Assembly (NCBI RefSeq): GCF_014334735.1
Contig: NZ_CP060587.1
Span: forward strand, 2,108,001-2,172,000
Length of the DNA: 64,000 nt
Source of the DNA: Aeromicrobium senzhongii
GTDB taxonomy: Bacteria; Actinomycetota; Actinomycetes; Propionibacteriales; Nocardioidaceae
Direction of reading: 5' to 3'
In this document: piece after piece, positions 59,365-64,000 of the stretch
How the letters are laid out: each line of letters starts with the position of its first letter
How positions within the stretch are numbered: position 1 is the first letter of the stretch
Made by a program: the position numbers and the translations under genes
Notes under the pieces: generated by a model
Databases searched by the model: none
What the model was told of the DNA's origin: nothing
The model's input: only the letters and a program-made list of their open reading frames with translations

Positions 59365-59736
59365 TCAGGGCTGCGGCGCGGGCACGTTCAGCTCGTCGGC
59401 CACCGCGGTCTCGATCTCGTGCACGCGGGCGGCGACCTGCTCGCCCAGACCCGAGAGCGCCACGACCGCGCGCCGCTTGTCGGCGGGGTCGATGCGCCGG
59501 ATCACGAGGGCGTGCTCCACGAGGTGGTCGACGTGCCGGGTCAGGCTGGCCGCCGGCAGGACCGCCAGCTCGGCGAGGTCGGTCATCCGCAGTCCGGGCT
59601 GCTCGCGCAGGGCGGCGAGCACCTGCCACTGCTCGAAGGTGACGGCCTGCTCGGAGAGCACCGGGTGCACGGCGCGACGCAGCGCCGCCTCGGCGTGCTT
59701 GAGCCGCAGGGTCGCGCCCGTGGGGTGGTGCAGCAT
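59365..59736 (-). CDS. MarR-family regulator
   Basis: A 123-residue winged-helix regulator: LRMTDLAELAVLPAASLTRHVDHL recognition region (about 50-73), wing RRIDPADKRRAVVALS (about 80-95), helical dimerisation ends. AGGAGGGAG precedes ATG 59736. It converges on the lipase gene and is divergent from the binding-protein gene; its target is not evident. Confidence 0.9.
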   Translation of the reverse strand: MLHHPTGATLRLKHAEAALRRAVHPVLSEQAVTFEQWQVLAALREQPGLRMTDLAELAVLPAASLTRHVDHLVEHALVIRRIDPADKRRAVVALSGLGEQVAARVHEIETAVADELNVPAPQP

Positions 59737-59896
59737 CGTGGATCTCCCTCCTGCGGCTCACGATACTGCCGTCTGAAAGCATCCGGAACGACCCTCGTGT
59801 CACGTCCGGTTACATCGTCGTGAAGTCATGTGACGGCCGCGTGACGATTGCCGTCGGCCCCTCGTGACCGCCGCCTCGGGAGCGCAGACTGGGCAG

Positions 59897-60982
59897 GTGG
59901 TCGCCCCCGCCATCGCTGTGCCCGAGCCGCGCTTGCGTGTCGCTTTCGTGGTGCCGTTGCAGGGTCCGACCGGCATCTACGGCCCGTCGTGCCTGGCCTG
60001 CGGCCAACTCGCGACGGAGCAACTGAACGCGCACGACGGGATCGCTGGGCGCGAGGTCGAGCTGGTGATCGTCGACGCCGGACGGCAGCCCGAGGTGGTG
60101 GCCGCCGAGGTGGACGCACTGGTCACCTCGGGTGCGGTCGATGCGGTCGCGGGGTGGCACATCTCAGCCGTGCGCCAGGCGATCACGCGCCGCATCGGCG
60201 GCCGGGTCGTCTACGCCTACGCCGCGATGCACGAGGGCCGTGACGACACCCCCGGCGTCTTCATGCTGGGCGAGCGGCCGATCAACCAACTGCTGCCGGC
60301 GGCCCACTGGATGCGCGAGGAGCTGGGGGTGCGGCGGTGGGCCGTCGTCGGCAACGATTACGTCTTCCCCCGGGTCACCGGCACGACGGCGCGGCTGGCG
60401 CTGCGGGACACGGCGTCGCAGGTGGTCAGCGAGACCTACGTCCCGTTGGGCACCCGGGACTTCGACGGCGTGCTCGAGTCCCTCCGGGGCGCGGAGGCCG
60501 ACGGTGTCGTCATGCTGCTGATGGGCCAGGACGCCGTGCACTTCAATCGCCAGTTCGCGCGGCGCGGACTCGACGACCGGTTGGCCCGGCTGAGTCCGGC
60601 GGTCGAGGAGAACACGCTGCTCGGCGGTGGCGTGGACGCCCACCGCGACCTCTATGCCGCCGCCGCGTACTTCGACGGACTCGACACCGTCGAGAGTCAC
60701 GCGCTGGCCGCGGACTACCACCGCCGGTTCGGGCCGTGGGCGCCGGCGCTCAACGCCGTCGGTGAGTCCTGCTACGAGGCGATCTGGTTCCTGGGCCGCC
60801 TCGGCCGACGGTGCGGTGGCGTGGGCATGGACGCGATCGCAGCGTTCGGGTCGGGCACCTTCTACGACGGCCCTCGCGGCCTCATGCGACTGGACGGGAA
60901 CCTGCTCGACCAGGACGTCTACCTCGCGAGGGCCGACGGCCTGCAGTTCCGGGTCGAGGAGCAGATCGCCCGCACGAGCTGA
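59897..60982 (+). CDS. Periplasmic-binding-fold protein (UrtA/AmiC type) without a signal peptide
   Basis: A 361-residue type I ligand-binding fold: LRVAFVVPLQGPTGIYGPSC (about 11-30), LNAHDGIAGREVELVIVDAG and a C-terminal NAVGESCYEAIWFLGR. Relatives bind urea or short-chain amides. From either GTG start (59864 or 59897) the N-terminus is polar/Ala-Pro with no hydrophobic core or lipobox, so it should be cytosolic, as is the amide sensor AmiC. CAGACT lies 6 nt before GTG 59897. No permease gene is adjacent. Its end overlaps convergent ureD by 64 bases. Confidence 0.72.
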   Translation: MVAPAIAVPEPRLRVAFVVPLQGPTGIYGPSCLACGQLATEQLNAHDGIAGREVELVIVDAGRQPEVVAAEVDALVTSGAVDAVAGWHISAVRQAITRRIGGRVVYAYAAMHEGRDDTPGVFMLGERPINQLLPAAHWMREELGVRRWAVVGNDYVFPRVTGTTARLALRDTASQVVSETYVPLGTRDFDGVLESLRGAEADGVVMLLMGQDAVHFNRQFARRGLDDRLARLSPAVEENTLLGGGVDAHRDLYAAAAYFDGLDTVESHALAADYHRRFGPWAPALNAVGESCYEAIWFLGRLGRRCGGVGMDAIAAFGSGTFYDGPRGLMRLDGNLLDQDVYLARADGLQFRVEEQIARTS

Positions 60983-61713
60983 CGCGCCTGGGCCCATGCC
61001 TCGTGCGGCACGGCCAGATGGGCCGCGTCGGCGAGGTGCCGCACCATCGTGCCGCGTCCCTCGAGGTCGAGCCGGGTGCCCTCGGTCGTCGCGGGCAGCC
61101 GCTCGCCCACCACCGTGACCGTCCCCATGACGCGCGCACCGAGCAACAACGGGCTCGAGTCCGGACCGACCTGCAGCGACTCGACGAGCACCGGGACGTC
61201 ACCGGCGCCGAGCAGGACCAGGTCCTGCTCGACCACCCCGGGACGCTCGCCGTGGCGTCCGAGCACGAGCACCTCCCGCAGGGCCAGCCGCGCCTCCCAG
61301 CCCAGCCGCACCCTGGTCCGGCGGGCGACCCGGGCCCCCTCGGCGACGACGAAGGGCTCCCCGGCCCACACCAGGCCGGCCGCGGCCTCCACCACGACGT
61401 CGACATCCCAGCGCGCGCACCCGCCGTCCATCGCGTAGGCCACGGTTCCGGCGGGCTCGACCAGCTCGAGGTGGGCGCCCGGGCCCACGACCACCTCGAT
61501 CCGGACGGCGTCGCCGGCCAGCAGCAGCGCACCCTCCGGCACGAGGGAGACGCGGGCACCGTCCTCGTCGGAGCTCAGCAGCATCGGCCGCACGAGCGGT
61601 CGGTCCGCCGATCCCGAGCACGCCAGCAGCACCTCGCACCGGCCCCCGGACGCGGGCCGGCGCACCTCGATTCGGGTCAGGCTCGTCGTCTCACACGTGG
61701 ACGTGGTCATCAT
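60919..61713 (-). CDS. ureD: Urease accessory protein UreD
   Basis: Scaffold that with UreF and UreG loads nickel into urease. The 264 aa are strand-rich, with [18 protein letters not shown] at the start, [19 protein letters not shown] and [19 protein letters not shown] typical of UreD/UreH. Two adjacent ATGs (61713, 61710) are possible starts. It overlaps ureG by about 20 bases and is the last gene of ureC-F-G-D. Confidence 0.9.
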   Translation of the reverse strand: MMTTSTCETTSLTRIEVRRPASGGRCEVLLACSGSADRPLVRPMLLSSDEDGARVSLVPEGALLLAGDAVRIEVVVGPGAHLELVEPAGTVAYAMDGGCARWDVDVVVEAAAGLVWAGEPFVVAEGARVARRTRVRLGWEARLALREVLVLGRHGERPGVVEQDLVLLGAGDVPVLVESLQVGPDSSPLLLGARVMGTVTVVGERLPATTEGTRLDLEGRGTMVRHLADAAHLAVPHEAWAQARQLVRAICSSTRNCRPSALAR

Positions 61714-62428
61714 CGGCGCCGTCGTGGGTGTGCGCCGTGCCGTCGGCATGGACGTGGGCCGCCATCGGTCCCGGGTCCTCCGGGACGAGCATCCCCGCCC
61801 GGTGCGAGCCGAGCTGCTCGAGCAGCCAGGACGTCAGCGCGCCGACCGACTCCTCGTCACTGCGCGACAGGGCGATCACGGGGCGTCCCTCCCGGACGGC
61901 GCCGGCGTCCGCGACCATTTGCTTCGCGTCGACGCCGACGTACGGGGCCAGATCGGTCTTGTTGACGACGAGCAGGTCGGCGCGCGTGATTCCGGGACCG
62001 CCCTTGCGCGCGACGTCGCCACCGCCGGCCACGTCGATCAGGAAGATCTGCGTGTCCACGAGCGCCGGCGAGAACGTGGCGGTCAGGTTGTCGCCACCGG
62101 ACTCGACCAGCACGAGATCGAGGGGGGCGAAGTCCTCCTCGAGCTCCTCGACGGCCAGCAGGTTCGCCGTGATGTCGTCGCGGATCGCGGTGTGCGGGCA
62201 GGCACCCGTCTCGACGGCGCGGATCCGCTCGGGATCGAGCACGCCGGCCGAGCGCAGGAAGCGCGCGTCCTCGTCGGTGTAGATGTCGTTCGTGATGACG
62301 CCGATCCGCAGCAGGTCGGCCAGCCGCGAGCAGACCAGGGCGATCAGTGAGCTCTTGCCCGTGCCGACGGGTCCGCAGACCCCCACGCGCAGGGATCGGG
62401 ACGACGGGCTCATGGGTGCTTCAGGCAC
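61691..62428 (-). CDS. ureG: Urease accessory GTPase UreG
   Basis: SIMIBI GTPase that delivers nickel to the urease active site. The 245 aa: P-loop [11 protein letters not shown] (about 15), the nickel-binding CPH in [13 protein letters not shown] (about 80), [17 protein letters not shown], and the NKTD guanine motif. The C-terminus is His/Asp-rich ([13 protein letters not shown]), a likely nickel store, possibly compensating for the absence of a visible ureE. GTG 62428 has AGGAGG 7 nt upstream and overlaps the ureF stop. Confidence 0.95.
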   Translation of the reverse strand: MPEAPMSPSSRSLRVGVCGPVGTGKSSLIALVCSRLADLLRIGVITNDIYTDEDARFLRSAGVLDPERIRAVETGACPHTAIRDDITANLLAVEELEEDFAPLDLVLVESGGDNLTATFSPALVDTQIFLIDVAGGGDVARKGGPGITRADLLVVNKTDLAPYVGVDAKQMVADAGAVREGRPVIALSRSDEESVGALTSWLLEQLGSHRAGMLVPEDPGPMAAHVHADGTAHTHDGADDDHVHV

Positions 62429-63080
62429 TGAACAACCTCCTGGTGGTGGCGGCGTGGGCCTGGGCCCATGCCTCGATCCGTGGTGCCCCGGCGGCCGGGA
62501 TGCCGGCCGGGGTGGTCAGCGGGGCGACGTCGGCGGCGAGCCGGTCGACCCGGGGCAGGGCGGCCAGGACCCAGGCGGCGACCTCGGCCGGGTCGAGCGG
62601 CAGCAGCTTGAGCGCGGCGGCCGCGACCGTCTGGACGTCGTCGTAGCCCACGAGTCGGGCCAGCGCCCGGGCGTCGAGGCCGGCCGCATCGGCGGCGGCC
62701 CCCAGCACCACGGCGCGCGAGGTCCCGCGCGGCAGCGAGGCGAGGCTGGCGTGTGCGGGCCACAGCCGCGAGACCAACCGCGTCAGGGCGCGACCCATGG
62801 ACCGCGACGTCGCGCGCATCGCCGCGCTCGGCGTCCGCGCGGCCCAGGCCACCTCGACCGCGTCCAGCGGCAGTCCCGCCCGCACGTGGTGCAGGGCCAC
62901 GACGGCCGTGGCCGCCTCGACCCGGGTGACGGTGTTGAGCCGCAGCGCCATGAAGGCGGGCACCTGCGCGGGCGTCAGCCCGGACTCGACGGCGGGCTCG
63001 AGCTGGGCCGACTGCGTGTGCCCGGCGGTGGGCAGGCGCGCGTCGGCCAGCAGCATGAGCATCAGATCGGGTGAGGTCAT
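62421..63080 (-). CDS. ureF: Urease accessory protein UreF
   Basis: Helical accessory factor bridging UreG and UreD. The 219 aa start [20 protein letters not shown], the usual UreF N-terminus, with [16 protein letters not shown] and the C-terminal [22 protein letters not shown] 63080 is chosen; the long upstream frame is a shadow of ureC. It lies 5 bases after the ureC stop. Confidence 0.9.
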   Translation of the reverse strand: MTSPDLMLMLLADARLPTAGHTQSAQLEPAVESGLTPAQVPAFMALRLNTVTRVEAATAVVALHHVRAGLPLDAVEVAWAARTPSAAMRATSRSMGRALTRLVSRLWPAHASLASLPRGTSRAVVLGAAADAAGLDARALARLVGYDDVQTVAAAALKLLPLDPAEVAAWVLAALPRVDRLAADVAPLTTPAGIPAAGAPRIEAWAQAHAATTRRLFSA

Positions 63081-63085
63081 GGCGC

Positions 63086-64000
63086 TCAGAACAGCGAGTA
63101 GAGCTGGGTCAGGGGCAGGGACTCGGCGGGCGCGGGCTGGACCAGCTCTCCGTCGACGTGGATCGCGAAGGTCTCGGGGTCGACGCGGATGTCGGGCAGC
63201 GCGTCGTTGTGGATCATGTCGGCCTTCCCGACGTCGCGCGTCGGCTTGAGACCGACCAGGCGGCGGCGCAGGCCCAGCTCGTCGGCCAGGCCGGCATCGA
63301 TCGCCGCGGGCGAGACGAACGTGACCGCGTGGTCCGCTCCCCCGCTGGCCGGATCGACGAGCGTCGGTCGCATCAGCTGGGGCTGCGGCGTCGGGATGGA
63401 GGCGTTCGGATCGCCCAGCGACCCCCACACCAGTGCGCCGGACTTCAGCACGACCTCGGGACGGAAGCCGAAGAACCGCGGGTCCCACAGCACGAGGTCG
63501 GCCAGTTTGCCCGGCTCGACCGATCCGATCTCGTCGTCCAGACCGTGCGCGATGGCCGGGTTGATCGTGTACTTCGCGACGTAGCGCTTGGCCCGGAGGT
63601 TGTCCGCGGGTCCGCCCCACGAGCCGAAGCGGTCCTTCATCACGTGGGCGACCTGCCAGGTGCGCGTGACGACCTCGCCGATCCGGCCCATCGCCTGGGC
63701 GTCCGACGACGTGATCGACAGGGCGCCGAGGTCGTGCAGCAGGTCCTCGGCGGCGATCGTGGTCGCCCGGATGCGCGACTCGGCGAACGCCAGGTCCTCG
63801 GGCACCCGCGGGTTGAGGTGGTGGCAGACCATCAGCATGTCGAGGTGCTCCGCGACCGTGTTGACCGTGTGCGGCAGGGTCGGGTTGGTCGAGCCCGGGA
63901 TGACGTGCGGCAAGGAGGCGATCGTCAGGATGTCGGGCGCGTGACCACCGCCCGCCCCCTCGGCGTGGAAGGCGTGGATCGAGCGCCCGGCGATCGCGCC
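63086..64000 (-). CDS. ureC: Urease alpha subunit (5' end off the window)
   Basis: The C-terminal ~304 residues of the nickel hydrolase that splits urea. The fragment has [14 protein letters not shown] (a nickel/active-site segment), [12 protein letters not shown], the mobile-flap MVCHHLN with the catalytic His, the FAESRIR arginine, and [11 protein letters not shown]. The frame stays open to base 64000; the N-terminal part, including the carbamylated Lys, and ureA/ureB should lie just outside. Confidence 0.95.
   Translation of the reverse strand, partial: GAIAGRSIHAFHAEGAGGGHAPDILTIASLPHVIPGSTNPTLPHTVNTVAEHLDMLMVCHHLNPRVPEDLAFAESRIRATTIAAEDLLHDLGALSITSSDAQAMGRIGEVVTRTWQVAHVMKDRFGSWGGPADNLRAKRYVAKYTINPAIAHGLDDEIGSVEPGKLADLVLWDPRFFGFRPEVVLKSGALVWGSLGDPNASIPTPQPQLMRPTLVDPASGGADHAVTFVSPAAIDAGLADELGLRRRLVGLKPTRDVGKADMIHNDALPDIRVDPETFAIHVDGELVQPAPAESLPLTQLYSLF

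Overview
This window reads as chromosomal DNA of a high-GC Gram-positive bacterium, most likely Propionibacteriales/Nocardioidaceae. The support is actinobacteria-specific genes: lysX, whiB1, pdtaS, the sigR-rsrA pair, the fused 2-oxoglutarate decarboxylase kgd, bL37 and mycobacterial-style gene neighbourhoods. Coding density is very high, stop-start overlaps are frequent, and codon use looks uniform. I see no insertion sequence, prophage, CRISPR array or obvious foreign island. Only one gap exceeds 300 bases (42374-42694).

Layout. 1-16.1 kb, mostly minus strand: translation and amino-acid genes (argS-lysA, hom-thrC-thrB, rho, rpmE, prfA-prmC, a Sua5 gene cut by the left edge). A glutathione peroxidase, a small membrane protein, an AspT-like transporter and a DUF1345 protein sit among them. 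16.2-23.2 kb: tRNA-Arg, a divergent TetR/membrane-protein pair with two operator-like repeats, lysX with a DUF998 partner, and a GNAT protein. 23.1-24.6 kb: arsenic module (arsR plus a coupled 88-aa protein, divergent from arsM). 24.6-35.8 kb: central metabolism (E1 alpha/beta fusion, metallo-hydrolase, OsmC, kgd, quinone reductase-like protein, malic enzyme). 35.8-42.4 kb: whiB1-pdtaS, a TPP enzyme, an FlK-like thioesterase, bL37, rsrA-sigR, an SRAP peptidase and a degenerate GGDEF-like protein.

42.4-53 kb: a single-chain ECF sigma factor carrying a zinc finger, a membrane segment and a long Pro/Thr/Glu repeat, then DoxX-aroA-rsgA-hisN, a CBS protein, PadR-arfB, cls and a secreted CAP protein. 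53-59.7 kb: VIT protein, DUF456 protein, acyl-CoA dehydrogenase, two oxidoreductases, a DUF308-lipase fusion and MarR. 59.9-64 kb: a periplasmic-binding-fold protein without a signal peptide, converging on urease genes ureC-F-G-D (ureC cut by the right edge).

Regulation is unusually readable. At 21 start codons a TANNNT -10 hexamer lies 6-7 nt upstream with no room for a leader, so leaderless transcription appears to be a major mode. sigR has an exact GGGAAT-N18-GTT promoter plus an upstream in-frame start with a strong Shine-Dalgarno. This matches the known autoregulated two-isoform sigma-R circuit. A perfect CRP/GlxR-type palindrome precedes the CAP gene and a weaker one precedes whiB1. A leaderless 17-codon ORF ends on the start codon of a DMT transporter.
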